A model generated the notes under the pieces. That model was not told the origin of the DNA. It saw nothing but the letters and a program-made list of their open reading frames with translations, and did no database searches. This document shows positions 9,584 to 17,544 of a DNA stretch of 64,000 nt, piece by piece. Made by a program: the position numbers and the translations under genes. The stretch is from the NCBI GenBank assembly GCA_031256035.1, contig JAIRRJ010000095.1:1-64000 (forward strand), read 5' to 3'. How positions within the stretch are numbered: the stretch's first letter is position 1; every line of letters starts with the position of its first letter. This stretch comes from Treponema sp. (GTDB taxonomy: Bacteria; Spirochaetota; Spirochaetia; Treponematales; Breznakiellaceae).

Positions 9584-9888
9584 CGCCCGCCAACGATTGC
9601 CTGACACCCACACTATTCACAGCGGGGCTTTGCTGGCACCTACGCTATATACAGCGCAAGTGTCAGGCACCATTCTTAAAAGCGTAAAAGCAAATCCCAC
9701 GGGCGACTTTTCGAACAGGATGAAAGCGGTGGTGGATACCGTGTTTGAACTGTCCATGGGTAAAACGGGCAACAGAAAAGCCACACTGAACCATAAGCAG
9801 ACCATATTGCTGTTCGATTTTGTTTCCAAAATGAAAGCGGGGCCAACAAAGAATTTGTTGACCCAACGGGGTTGAAGAATCCCTATAA
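9584..9888. other. intergenic stretch after the helicase
   Basis: Apart from the inverted-repeat element at its left end, this stretch holds a 100-codon open frame (9573-9875) that overlaps the helicase tail and lacks a ribosome-binding site. I do not count it as a gene. The base composition is that of the chromosome; the AT-rich DNA starts at about 9880. Confidence 0.4.
9599..9668. repeat. 70-bp element with 9-bp terminal inverted repeats
   Basis: Arms GCCTGACAC (9599-9607) and GTGTCAGGC (9660-9668) bracket 52 bp, just 15 bp after the helicase stop. The inside carries TGGCACCTACGCTATATACAG, and a similar ACCTACGCTATA string occurs near 38957. The size and ends resemble a miniature inverted-repeat element. 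No target duplication is clear. Confidence 0.4.
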
Positions 9889-11001
9889 TCAATATTTATC
9901 ATATAAGACATTCCATAAATTTAAACTCAAAGCATCCTTTTTAGGTAAAATATAAACATTTTTATATGAATCAATTTGGTCTAACTCATTTTTATTTATA
10001 TTATGTTCTCGTAATATTATTTTTATATCTTCTTCTGTAATTTTTTTGTCAAATTTAATTTTTTTTATTATTTGATGAATCATATCATTAATAAAATAAA
10101 ATGATTCTAATTTTAAAATATTATTATTAGATAATATATTAATTATTAAATTTATTATGTATGGTTCATATTGAATATCTTCTCGAATATCATATAATTT
10201 AGTCTTTTTCGGGTTTAGATTAATAATTATATGACTAATATCTCTTTTCTTATCATTTTTTTCTCTTAATATAAAACTAATTATCTCATTTGATAAATTA
10301 TTTATATAATCATCAAAAATCACCGATTTAATATATAGTCCAGTAGATCTTTCATAATCTTCTTTAATATTAATCAATCTAAATTCCACTGAAGTATTAA
10401 TAATTGGCTTAAAATGTATTATTTTGGTTACTTTTTTTACTAATATATCTTTATAATTTAATAATTCTTTATATTTTTTATCATATTTTATTAGTCTAAA
10501 TGAAGCTCTATAATAGTAATCAAAATCTTTTGTTTTTAGGAAAAAATAATATTCAAAATAAGACATGGTATATGGAATTATATCTTCATATCTTTTACAT
10601 AATCGTTTATATTTCTCAGTTTTAATATCAAATTTATTATTTCTCAGAATAGAAGAATAAAATACATATATCTCAATATTTGAGAAAAAACTTTTATTAG
10701 AAGGAAATACATTTTCGTTGTTAAATAAACTATTGATCAAATAATTTTCATAAACGTTATATTTATCAATAAATTCGTCTTCTAAATCTTTTCGACTTGA
10801 AGCAGTATCATTATAATCTGATTTCATTAATAAATTAATAATTGCCTGAACAAAAAGTAATAATATTGATATAATAGTTGGGATTATTGTTCCAGATAAT
10901 AACGACAATATTATTAAGAAAATTACTACTAAAAACAATAGAAAAAATAATAAAAAAACCCTTAAAAAATTATATCTATTAAGTACAATGTTTTGTCTCA
11001 T
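9889..11001 (-). CDS. AT-rich orphan membrane-anchored protein
   Basis: The 370-aa product has two long hydrophobic runs near the N-terminus (about residues 13-35 and 38-58). A hydrophilic domain of about 300 residues follows, dominated by Ile, Asn, Lys, Tyr and Asp. I recognise no motif. Its DNA is far more AT-rich than every neighbour, with codons ending almost only in A or T. This points to recent transfer from a low-GC donor. It lies between the two copies of the helicase 3' end and next to an IS110 remnant. Its single-gene, anchored, poorly conserved character would fit an accessory or defence cargo gene, but that is a guess. Confidence 0.7.
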   Translation of the reverse strand: MRQNIVLNRYNFLRVFLLFFLLFLVVIFLIILSLLSGTIIPTIISILLLFVQAIINLLMKSDYNDTASSRKDLEDEFIDKYNVYENYLINSLFNNENVFPSNKSFFSNIEIYVFYSSILRNNKFDIKTEKYKRLCKRYEDIIPYTMSYFEYYFFLKTKDFDYYYRASFRLIKYDKKYKELLNYKDILVKKVTKIIHFKPIINTSVEFRLINIKEDYERSTGLYIKSVIFDDYINNLSNEIISFILREKNDKKRDISHIIINLNPKKTKLYDIREDIQYEPYIINLIINILSNNNILKLESFYFINDMIHQIIKKIKFDKKITEEDIKIILREHNINKNELDQIDSYKNVYILPKKDALSLNLWNVLYDKY

Positions 11002-11440
11002 ATAAATTCCTCAAAGCACCAATGAAAACATTCCTTCTTAATTAAATCTTGGAAACACCTGCTATATTTTCCAAAATCTCTTATTTTTATTGATAATAGT
11101 ATATTTATATATTTTTGTCAATCAATTTGTTTTAAAATATCTATTATTATGGGTGAAAAATAAAAAAAATAGGTGGAATACTAAAATGATTAAGGAAATA
11201 CTATATAAAACAAATTTGCTGGACTTACCTTGCTGTTGTCGCAGGTAATAGGGCATTGCGTAGCAATGACCCCTGCCCCAAGTGTGGTAGGAACAAAACA
11301 CCTCAAAAGGGAACAGCCAAACGCACTCGCAGGGTATAGATGAGCAAATTCTACATGTTCCGTGCTGAACAAATCCATCTCAACAAAAAATGAGGCTTGC
11401 GATATGAATCAAGCCGTCCGCGCCGCGATCATAGCGGTGT
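11002..11440. other. AT-rich spacer plus left part of IS110 remnant
   Basis: Up to about 11215 the sequence is very AT-rich, with no gene. From about 11225 the composition changes. A strong hairpin sits at 11251-11272 (GGGCATTGC, loop GTA, GCAATGACCC), nested in GCAG/CTGC arms at 11241 and 11273. In IS110 elements the structured RNA guide is encoded in non-coding end sequence, so this hairpin could be a leftover of it. The link is inference. Confidence 0.35.
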
Positions 11441-11881
11441 ATGAAACGGCTGCAGAGCATCCCCGGTGTCGGTCCCATAGTAGCTTATGCCTATATGGCG
11501 CACGTTGGGGACGGCAGCCGGTTCAGCAAAGGGGCGCAGGTAAGCAATTATATTGGGTTTGTCCCTCGGCTGGACTACTCAGGGACGATCCATAGGCAGG
11601 GGCATATTACCAAACGGGGCAACGGGTATTTACGCGGCTTGCTGGTTCAGGCGGCGTGGACGATGGTTCGCTGCAATAACGGCGGGGCATTTGGGGCAAG
11701 GTATAAATATATAACGGCGTATCATGGCGAGAGTAAGAAGAAGACGATTGTTTCGTTAGCCAGCCGTCTGACGGAGCTAATGTACTCGGTACTGAGGAAC
11801 AAGACCGAGTATGAGCTTCGGCAATGGAAAGGGCCGGAGGGTAAAGTGCGGTTGTTGACCGGGAAAGAATTGTGTGCATAA
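11441..11881 (+). pseudogene. IS110-family transposase, C-terminal remnant
   Basis: The 146-aa frame opens with LQSIPGVGPIVAYAYMAHVG, followed by FSKGAQVSNYIGFVPR, GHITKRGNGYLRGLLVQAAW and a C-terminal helix. This is the transposase_20 half of IS110 enzymes, including its conserved Ser-type catalytic region. The N-terminal DEDD RuvC-like half is absent. The sequence before 11441 does not continue it in any frame, so the element has an internal or 5' deletion. It cannot transpose by itself. A 10-bp inverted repeat (TCAAGGGGAA / TTCCCCTTGA, 11897-11906 and 11916-11925) follows the stop. Confidence 0.75.
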
Positions 11882-11896
11882 AAGGAGCAGGGGCGG

Positions 11897-11925
11897 TCAA
11901 GGGGAAATAATAAAATTCCCCTTGA
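11897..11925. repeat. 10-bp perfect inverted repeat after the IS110 remnant
   Basis: Arms TCAAGGGGAA and TTCCCCTTGA are separated by 9 bp of A/T. There is no T-run after it on the plus strand. It may be part of the IS end or a weak terminator. Confidence 0.4.
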
Positions 11926-11961
11926 CTAAATCATAGGAGGCACCGTTCTGCTGTTAAAACC

Positions 11962-11999
11962 TGAGCCATGATGAACTGAAAGCGCTTTTTGAAAGGTGA
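11962..11999 (+). repeat. direct repeat, helicase 3' end (right copy)
   Basis: This is the second copy of the last 12 codons of the SNF2 gene, with three silent differences. Upstream of it the frame is closed by TAA at 11955, so the rest of the gene is missing here. Confidence 0.8.
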
Positions 12000-12185
12000 T
12001 TTGCATGTTAAGCAGCATTTTATTCCACATTTTATTTTCATAAAACACATCAGAAACAAAAAAAATCGCGTTTTCAGTCTCAGCAAATGCGTATTCCCCA
12101 ATTTCGCGAACGCCTTTTGGAATGGTTATACTTTTTTATCGTTATCTATGCTGATATGACCGGCATTACGATACGGTTTTATGTT
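12000..12185 (-). pseudogene. relic of a BspA-like leucine-rich-repeat protein
   Basis: On the minus strand about 12050-12135 reads TIPKGVREIGEYAFAE, the signature of LRR_5/BspA repeats (compare the intact protein at 55986-57566). The frame is broken just upstream by a stop at KKV. It then runs on through unrelated sequence. It is too short and too broken to be a gene. Its position beside the helicase-tail copy adds to the view that this block is a rearrangement scar. Confidence 0.55.
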
Positions 12186-12190
12186 TAACC

Positions 12191-12706
12191 CTATGTCCTG
12201 ATGATCGTAATATTCCCGAATACCGCAGTTCCGGTTATGTGCAATTCAGGCGTGTCGGCATCTTCTGTTTCGACCGGGGCAAATATGCCGCCCATGACGG
12301 GAGTCGCTTTTGTTATCACTCTGATTTTTTTTGAAACATATATTTCGGTAAGACCGAATATTGATTCGACATTCATGACGGTTTTTCCCTTTGGCAGATC
12401 GCTTACCTTTATCTGGTTTGTGCCGAACACGCAGACAAAATTTCCCGCGTTTCCGTTTACCGGTTTTACATCCGTACTGCGCCATGAAAATATTGCTATT
12501 ATCTCTTCTCCTTTGCCTGCGGGTAACGTTAAATCATTGTTTATGCCTGTCTGTTTTTGAAAAGCCCTCAACTCTTTTTCAGAATCAATTTTGTTAACTT
12601 TGTCTATCATTTGTTCGTATTCATCCAGGCTGATGACACTCCTGGAATACTGATCCGAAAGGGCTTCGGTTAATTTTTCTTTTTCCCTGATTACGTCTGC
12701 CATCAT
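12191..12706 (-). CDS. LiaF-like C-terminal domain protein with short SHOCT-like N-terminus
   Basis: This is a 171-aa soluble protein. The N-terminal 50 residues (ALSDQYSRSVISLDEYEQMI) resemble the DUF1707/SHOCT helical module. The remainder (IIAIFSWRSTDV, VFGTNQIKVSDLP, NVESIFGLTEIYVS, AVFGNITI) is the beta-solenoid of LiaF-type cell-envelope stress proteins. It is the last gene of a three-gene minus-strand operon and lies only 6 bp after the EIIC-like gene. No membrane segment is seen, unlike full LiaF. It probably works as a sensor or adaptor at the membrane with its neighbour. Confidence 0.7.
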   Translation of the reverse strand: MMADVIREKEKLTEALSDQYSRSVISLDEYEQMIDKVNKIDSEKELRAFQKQTGINNDLTLPAGKGEEIIAIFSWRSTDVKPVNGNAGNFVCVFGTNQIKVSDLPKGKTVMNVESIFGLTEIYVSKKIRVITKATPVMGGIFAPVETEDADTPELHITGTAVFGNITIIRT

Positions 12707-12712
12707 TTTTCC

Positions 12713-13741
12713 TTAACCGGCGTTAAGTTTCATGTCTCCCGGTTTTATCAGCCCCTTACGCACCATGATTTTCGCGGCAAGCAGGCTTATGATCACGGGA
12801 AGAATAAAGTGCAGCACGGCGATTTTTATCAGAACCTCTGCGCTCACGCCCATGGCGGATATAGTGCCTATCTGCCCAACAAGCCCGCAGCTTCCCATGC
12901 CCGCTCCTACAGGTATATTTTTCATCGGCAGAATAGTAGTCGCAATAGGGCCAAGCAGCGCCCCGGCGACAGTCGGCGGAATCAAAATAAACGGATTGCG
13001 TACTATGTTTGGCACCTGAAGCATTGATGTTCCCAACCCTTGAGCCACTATTCCCGATACGCCGTTGTCGCGGTAGCTTATCGCCGCAAATCCGACCATT
13101 TGAGCGCAGCAGCCGACAGTCGCCGCTCCTGCCGCAAGACCGCCCAGATTCAGCATTATGGCAATTGCCGCGCTTGAAATCGGCGCTGTCAGGATAAGTC
13201 CCATACTTACCGAAACAAGAATCCCCATCGGGATAGGTTGAAGCTGCGTTGCTATTTCAATTCCCGAACCAAGCCACTTCATAAATTTATCAATGGGCGG
13301 TCCCACAAAAATCGCAACCGCAACGCCTGTCAACAGAGTAACAATCGGCGTTACGAGAATATCAACTTTTGTTTCCTTTGATACCAGCTTGCCGATTTCA
13401 GCGGCTATGAGCGCCGCCAAATAGCAGCCGACAGGTCCACCTTCCGCCTGAATTGCCGCGAAACCCACTGCCGCAGATGCAAAAATTACCAATGGCGGAG
13501 CCTGCAATCCGTATGCTATCGCTATACAAATTGCCGGTCCCATTGCCTGCTTTGCAATCTGCCCGAATTTGATCAGGAATTCTACGCCTGTCAGATCCCC
13601 TGCTGTCTGCACAATCACTCCGACAAGCAGCGAAGAAAAAAGCCCCAGCGCCATTGCACCGGTAGCGTCAATAAAATACCTTCGCACCGATACGATTACA
13701 TTCTTTCGTTTAAGAAATTCTTTAACTCTCTCACTTCGCAA
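12713..13741 (-). CDS. PTS EIIC-like integral membrane protein (PfoR-type)
   Basis: The 342-aa protein has about nine hydrophobic helices with Gly-rich turns such as PVGCYLAALIAAEIGKL and GMGSCGLVGQIGTISAMG. These are typical of the PTS_EIIC_2 family, often annotated as PTS subunit IIC or PfoR. No EIIA or EIIB gene is nearby, so true phosphotransferase transport is doubtful. It lies 13 bp after the EamA-type gene and 6 bp before the LiaF-like gene in one operon. Its substrate is unknown. Confidence 0.75.
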   Translation of the reverse strand: MRSERVKEFLKRKNVIVSVRRYFIDATGAMALGLFSSLLVGVIVQTAGDLTGVEFLIKFGQIAKQAMGPAICIAIAYGLQAPPLVIFASAAVGFAAIQAEGGPVGCYLAALIAAEIGKLVSKETKVDILVTPIVTLLTGVAVAIFVGPPIDKFMKWLGSGIEIATQLQPIPMGILVSVSMGLILTAPISSAAIAIMLNLGGLAAGAATVGCCAQMVGFAAISYRDNGVSGIVAQGLGTSMLQVPNIVRNPFILIPPTVAGALLGPIATTILPMKNIPVGAGMGSCGLVGQIGTISAMGVSAEVLIKIAVLHFILPVIISLLAAKIMVRKGLIKPGDMKLNAG

Positions 13742-13754
13742 AATTGACTTCCTC

Positions 13755-14168
13755 CTACAGTATTAACACAAATGTTCCAATCGTAATTAAAGCGCCGCCG
13801 ATAATTGTCTTTATTGTTATCACTTCCTTAAGTACGATGAACGCCAACACCATTCCGATCACAAGGCTGAATTTATCAACAGGCATAACTTTTGACGCCT
13901 CTCCCAACTGCAAAGCCCTGTAGTAACAAAGCCATGAAAGCCCGGTTGCGATACCGGACAATACCAAAAAGAGCAAACTTTTACGGCTGATGTCCGCTAT
14001 GCCGCCCTGTTTTCCGGTTATGAAAACAATGCCCCATGCCATAATCAAAACAACGATAGTGCGAATTGCCGTTGCCAAGTTTGAATTTACATTTTGAATT
14101 CCGATTTTAGCCAGTATTGACGTTAAAGCGGCAAAAACCGCTGATAATAATGCGAATATAATCCACAT
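13755..14168 (-). CDS. EamA-type single-domain transporter
   Basis: This 137-aa protein has about four to five membrane helices (MWIIFALLSAVFAALTSILA at the start, WLCYYRALQLGEASKVMPVD in the middle). It is the half-size EamA/DMT form, which probably works as a dimer. I use ATG 14168, not the upstream ATG at 14210. The family N-terminus begins there, and a -10 box TATAAT ends 6 nt upstream of it, which predicts a leaderless mRNA. It is first in the operon with the EIIC-like and LiaF-like genes. A 23-bp near-palindrome fills its promoter spacer. Confidence 0.8.
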   Translation of the reverse strand: MWIIFALLSAVFAALTSILAKIGIQNVNSNLATAIRTIVVLIMAWGIVFITGKQGGIADISRKSLLFLVLSGIATGLSWLCYYRALQLGEASKVMPVDKFSLVIGMVLAFIVLKEVITIKTIIGGALITIGTFVLIL

Positions 14169-14174
14169 GAAATT

Positions 14175-14203
14175 ATTATATTGTACAATGCGGCATTGCA
14201 CAA
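14175..14203 (-). promoter_or_regulatory. leaderless promoter with operator for the EamA operon
   Basis: On the minus strand -35 TTGTGC (14198-14203), 17 bp, then -10 TATAAT (14175-14180) and 6 nt to ATG 14168. The segment 14181-14203 is an inverted repeat: TTGTGCAATGC and GCATTGTACAA, one mismatch between arms, centred on C. It covers the -35 box and spacer and ends next to the -35 box of htpG on the other strand. A repressor here could control both directions. Confidence 0.7.
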
Positions 14204-14232
14204 TTGACATCCTTCGCCTTTTTTCGTAATAT
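14204..14232 (+). promoter_or_regulatory. sigma-70-type promoter of htpG
   Basis: TTGACA (14204-14209), 17-bp spacer, TAATAT (14227-14232). The leader is about 35 nt with AAGGAG at 14261-14266. No CIRCE element is seen. Confidence 0.7.
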
Positions 14233-14272
14233 CAATTACACTAAAAAATATTTTTTTCATAAGGAGCCAATT

Positions 14273-16192
14273 ATGGCACAACACCAATTTCAGACTGAAG
14301 TAAGCCGCCTCTTGCATCTTATCATCCACTCCCTTTATTCCAACCGGGAGATTTTTCTGCGGGAGCTTGTTTCCAACGCCTCTGACGCACTGGACAAGCT
14401 CAAGTATCTGACCGTGGCGGATGAAGCTTACAAATCGATTAGTTTCGACCCACGAATCGATATTTCCTTTGATAAAGACGCAAAAACCCTGACCATTTCC
14501 GACAATGGAATTGGCATGAACGAGGCGGACTTGATTGATTCACTGGGGACAATCGCCCGTTCCGGCACAAAAGCCTTTCTGGAAAAACTTGCCGAAGACG
14601 CGAAAAAAGATTCAAACCTTATCGGCCAATTCGGGGTGGGTTTTTATTCGGCGTTCATGGTTGCCGAAAAAATCGAAGTCATCAGCCGCAAGGCACCAGA
14701 AACCGCCGCGTGGAAATGGTCAAGTGACGGCAAGGAAGGTTTTGAAATAGAGAGCGCAATGCGGGACTCGCAGGGTACAACGGTGATTCTCCATCTCAGC
14801 GAAGAAGGAATCGAATATGCCAACCGATGGTCAATCGAAGACATCATCAAACGTTACTCCAACCATGTGGCATTCCCGATTTACCTCACCTACGATGAAA
14901 AAGAGTGGGATGATAAGGGCAAGGAAAAAAGCAGCAAAACCAAAACCGACAGAATAAACTCAGGCACTGCGCTCTGGCGAAGGGCGAAAACCGAACTCAA
15001 AGATGATGACTACAACGAGTTCTACAAACAGTTGGGACATGACAGCGATGCTCCGTTACACTACATTCATACCAAAGCTGAGGGAACTCTTGAATACTCA
15101 ACATTGTTCTACATCCCGAAAAAAGCGCCCTTCGATATGTTCAGCGTGGATTACAAGCCGGGAGTTAAACTCTATGTGAAGCGTGTGTTTATCACCGATG
15201 ACGACAAGGAACTGATGCCCACATGGCTGCGTTTTGTACGCGGCGTGATTGACTCCGAAGACCTGCCCCTCAACGTGAGCCGCGAGATTTTGCAGCAGAA
15301 TAAAATTCTCATGAATATCAAAAACGCTTCGGTGAAAAAACTGATTTCCGAATTCAAGCAAATGGCGGACGCCGCCGTTTCCGGCTCTGACGAAACAAAA
15401 GAAAAATGGGAAACTTTCATCGAACAGTTCAACCGCCCGCTCAAGGAGGGGTTGTATCAGGACTTTGCTAATCGCGATGCAATTCAGGAACTCGTACGCT
15501 TCAAAAGTACAACGGTTGAAGGTTGGACCAGCTTTGCAGACTATGTCTCCCGCATGAAAAGCGACCAGAAGCACATCTACTACATCACAGGCGGCGATGA
15601 AAAGACATTAAAAGCATCGCCGTTACTGGAAGCCTACCGCGCCAAAGAAATCGAAGTCCTCATTATGGACGATGAAATCGACGATATTGTGATTCCTTCC
15701 CTGCACAGTTACCGCAAAGAGACACCCGGTACTGATGGGAAAACCGAAAGCCAGACATGGGAACTAAAAGCTGTAAACCGCGCCGGAGCTGACGAAGAGT
15801 TAGGTGAAAAGAAAGACAAAGCCGCCGAAAAAGAGGCAAAGCCCGTCATTGAAAAATTAAAGAAAGCTCTGGGCGACCGCGTAAAAGATGTTAAACTTTC
15901 CCGGCGCCTTCACGATTCGCCGTCCTGCATTGTAGCTGATGAAAACGATCCCTCGATACAAATGGCGCAGATGCTCAAAGCAATGGGTCAGGCTTCAATG
16001 ACCGACATCAAACCAATTCTTGAAGTAAACGGCGATCATCCCATTGTGGCTGGCCTCAAGAACATTGACGATGAGGGGCGCATCGCTGACACGGCGGGAG
16101 TGCTGCTCGATCAGGCGCTTCTGGTGGAAGGGGTAAAACTGAAAGACCCGGCGGATTTCGTAAAACGGTTGAACCGTTTGCTGGCGGGATAA
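14273..16192 (+). CDS. htpG: HtpG, Hsp90-family chaperone
   Basis: The 639-aa protein carries the Hsp90 ATP pocket: NREIFLRELVSNASDALDKL, DNGIGM, GTIARSGTKAF and GQFGVGFYSAFMVA. The middle domain has the catalytic-loop region RGVIDSEDLPLNVSRE. The C-terminal dimerisation domain ends LNRLLAG. Length and order match bacterial HtpG. ATG 14273 is preceded by AAGGAG 7 nt away; the longer frame from 14204 has no start signal. The next gene overlaps its stop by one base (TAATG), so the two are translationally coupled. Confidence 0.97.
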   Translation: MAQHQFQTEVSRLLHLIIHSLYSNREIFLRELVSNASDALDKLKYLTVADEAYKSISFDPRIDISFDKDAKTLTISDNGIGMNEADLIDSLGTIARSGTKAFLEKLAEDAKKDSNLIGQFGVGFYSAFMVAEKIEVISRKAPETAAWKWSSDGKEGFEIESAMRDSQGTTVILHLSEEGIEYANRWSIEDIIKRYSNHVAFPIYLTYDEKEWDDKGKEKSSKTKTDRINSGTALWRRAKTELKDDDYNEFYKQLGHDSDAPLHYIHTKAEGTLEYSTLFYIPKKAPFDMFSVDYKPGVKLYVKRVFITDDDKELMPTWLRFVRGVIDSEDLPLNVSREILQQNKILMNIKNASVKKLISEFKQMADAAVSGSDETKEKWETFIEQFNRPLKEGLYQDFANRDAIQELVRFKSTTVEGWTSFADYVSRMKSDQKHIYYITGGDEKTLKASPLLEAYRAKEIEVLIMDDEIDDIVIPSLHSYRKETPGTDGKTESQTWELKAVNRAGADEELGEKKDKAAEKEAKPVIEKLKKALGDRVKDVKLSRRLHDSPSCIVADENDPSIQMAQMLKAMGQASMTDIKPILEVNGDHPIVAGLKNIDDEGRIADTAGVLLDQALLVEGVKLKDPADFVKRLNRLLAG

Positions 16193-17469
16193 TGTCCAAT
16201 CCACTGCTCTCCACTCTTGTCGGACTCAAGGGCAATCCGCGAGCCTGCATTTACACCGAACCCCTTTGGGGTCTTTCCATGATGCTTTGTCTGCCCTATG
16301 CCTCGGTGTATATGCTGGCGCTGGGTTTGAACGACACTCAGGTAGGTTTTATTGCGACCATTTCCATGCTTTCGCAGGTAGTATTTGCGTTTTTGGGCGG
16401 CCCGATTACGGACAAAATGGGCAGAAAAAAAGCGACAGCGGTTTTCGATTTTATCGCATGGTGCGTTCCCGCACTAATCTGGTGGCGTGCGGAAAATTTT
16501 TGGTTCTTTTTTGTCGCCGCCATTCTTAACGGTTCCATGAGGGTAACAGCCAATTCATGGAACTGTCTTTTGATTGAAGATGCCGAAAAAAAGCACATAA
16601 CAGGGATTTATTCTCTTGCAATAGTCTGCGGGCAATTTTGCGCTTTCTTTGCGCCCATTTCATCCATACTTGTTTCGCGGCTGACTCTTGTTCCGGCTAT
16701 ACGCATACTGTACATTAACGCCTTTGTTTTGATGACGCTTAAAATCATCATTCTTTATTTCGCTTCAAAAGAAACGAAGGTCGGCAGTATGCGGCTTTTG
16801 GAAACCAGAGACAAAAATATTTTTCAGCTTGCGGGCGGTTACAGAGGAGTGATAAAAATAATCCTTCATTCCAGAGGCACCATTTTTGCTCTGGTAATTG
16901 CAGCCCTGATCTGGATAGTGAGTATGATAAACACTACCTTCTGGCAGGTTATAGTCAACAAGAAACTTCTGGTTCCCGATGCGATGCTCCCCATGTTTAT
17001 GGTGTTAAGATCAATACTCGCTATTTTATTTCTCCTTTTTGTTATGCCAAAATTAACCGGAGGACTTTTAAAAATTCCGCTTGTTTTGGGTTTTGCGTGC
17101 TATTTCGTTGGGCAGGGTCTTCTCATTCTTGTTCCTGTTGACGGAATGGTGAAGTATCCCCTCCTCTGTCTGTCGCTCGTGTTTGACGGCTTCGGTTTCG
17201 GCGCCCTCAGTATGCTGGCTGAATCCCTGATCGCGCTCCATGTAAATCCCGATGAACGCGCCAGAATTATGGCTATCCAGCACATGCTCATCATGATGGC
17301 AACAGCCCCATTTGGCTGGATTGCCGGGATTCTTTCCGATGTATCAAGAAACCTGCCCTTTGTGCTTAATCTTTTTATGATTGCGGTAGGTGTGCTGATA
17401 ACGTTCATTTATTACCGTAAAAACCCGGATCATTCCGCTGAACTGCACGGAGCTGCCGCAGAGAATTGA
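16192..17469 (+). CDS. MFS transporter
   Basis: The 425-aa protein has twelve predicted membrane helices. The loop 2-3 motif is GPITDKMGRKKATAVFD, the classic major-facilitator signature (G-x3-D-x2-G-R-K). The second half has a weaker repeat, IMAIQHMLIMMATAPFGWIAG. The start ATG overlaps the htpG stop codon, indicating co-translation from the htpG transcript. That link is unusual for a transporter. Substrate cannot be told from the sequence. Confidence 0.85.
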   Translation: MSNPLLSTLVGLKGNPRACIYTEPLWGLSMMLCLPYASVYMLALGLNDTQVGFIATISMLSQVVFAFLGGPITDKMGRKKATAVFDFIAWCVPALIWWRAENFWFFFVAAILNGSMRVTANSWNCLLIEDAEKKHITGIYSLAIVCGQFCAFFAPISSILVSRLTLVPAIRILYINAFVLMTLKIIILYFASKETKVGSMRLLETRDKNIFQLAGGYRGVIKIILHSRGTIFALVIAALIWIVSMINTTFWQVIVNKKLLVPDAMLPMFMVLRSILAILFLLFVMPKLTGGLLKIPLVLGFACYFVGQGLLILVPVDGMVKYPLLCLSLVFDGFGFGALSMLAESLIALHVNPDERARIMAIQHMLIMMATAPFGWIAGILSDVSRNLPFVLNLFMIAVGVLITFIYYRKNPDHSAELHGAAAEN

Positions 17470-17517
17470 GACGACATACCACCCGCCACGAATGGCAGGC
17501 GGTATGTTGCTCGTCAT
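17469..17517. terminator. hairpin between convergent genes
   Basis: Outer arms GACGA/TCGTC and inner arms CATACC/GGTATG, with CCGCC/GGCAGG inside, fold into a long stem. It lies between the MFS gene and the oppositely oriented lipoprotein gene. There is no strong T-run, so termination may be partial. Confidence 0.45.
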
Positions 17518-17544
17518 CTGTACAATTCCGCCTGTTATCTGAAA

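Noticed and set aside
9573-9875. 100-codon ORF after the helicase
   Set aside because: It overlaps the helicase tail, runs through an inverted-repeat element and has no ribosome-binding site.
11410-11425. 16-bp match AGCCGTCCGCGCCGCG with 30979
   Set aside because: One pair of GC-rich 15-16-mers is expected by chance in this length; no further copies.
14204-14260. CIRCE heat-shock element before htpG
   Set aside because: The TTAGCACTC/GAGTGCTAA arms are not there.
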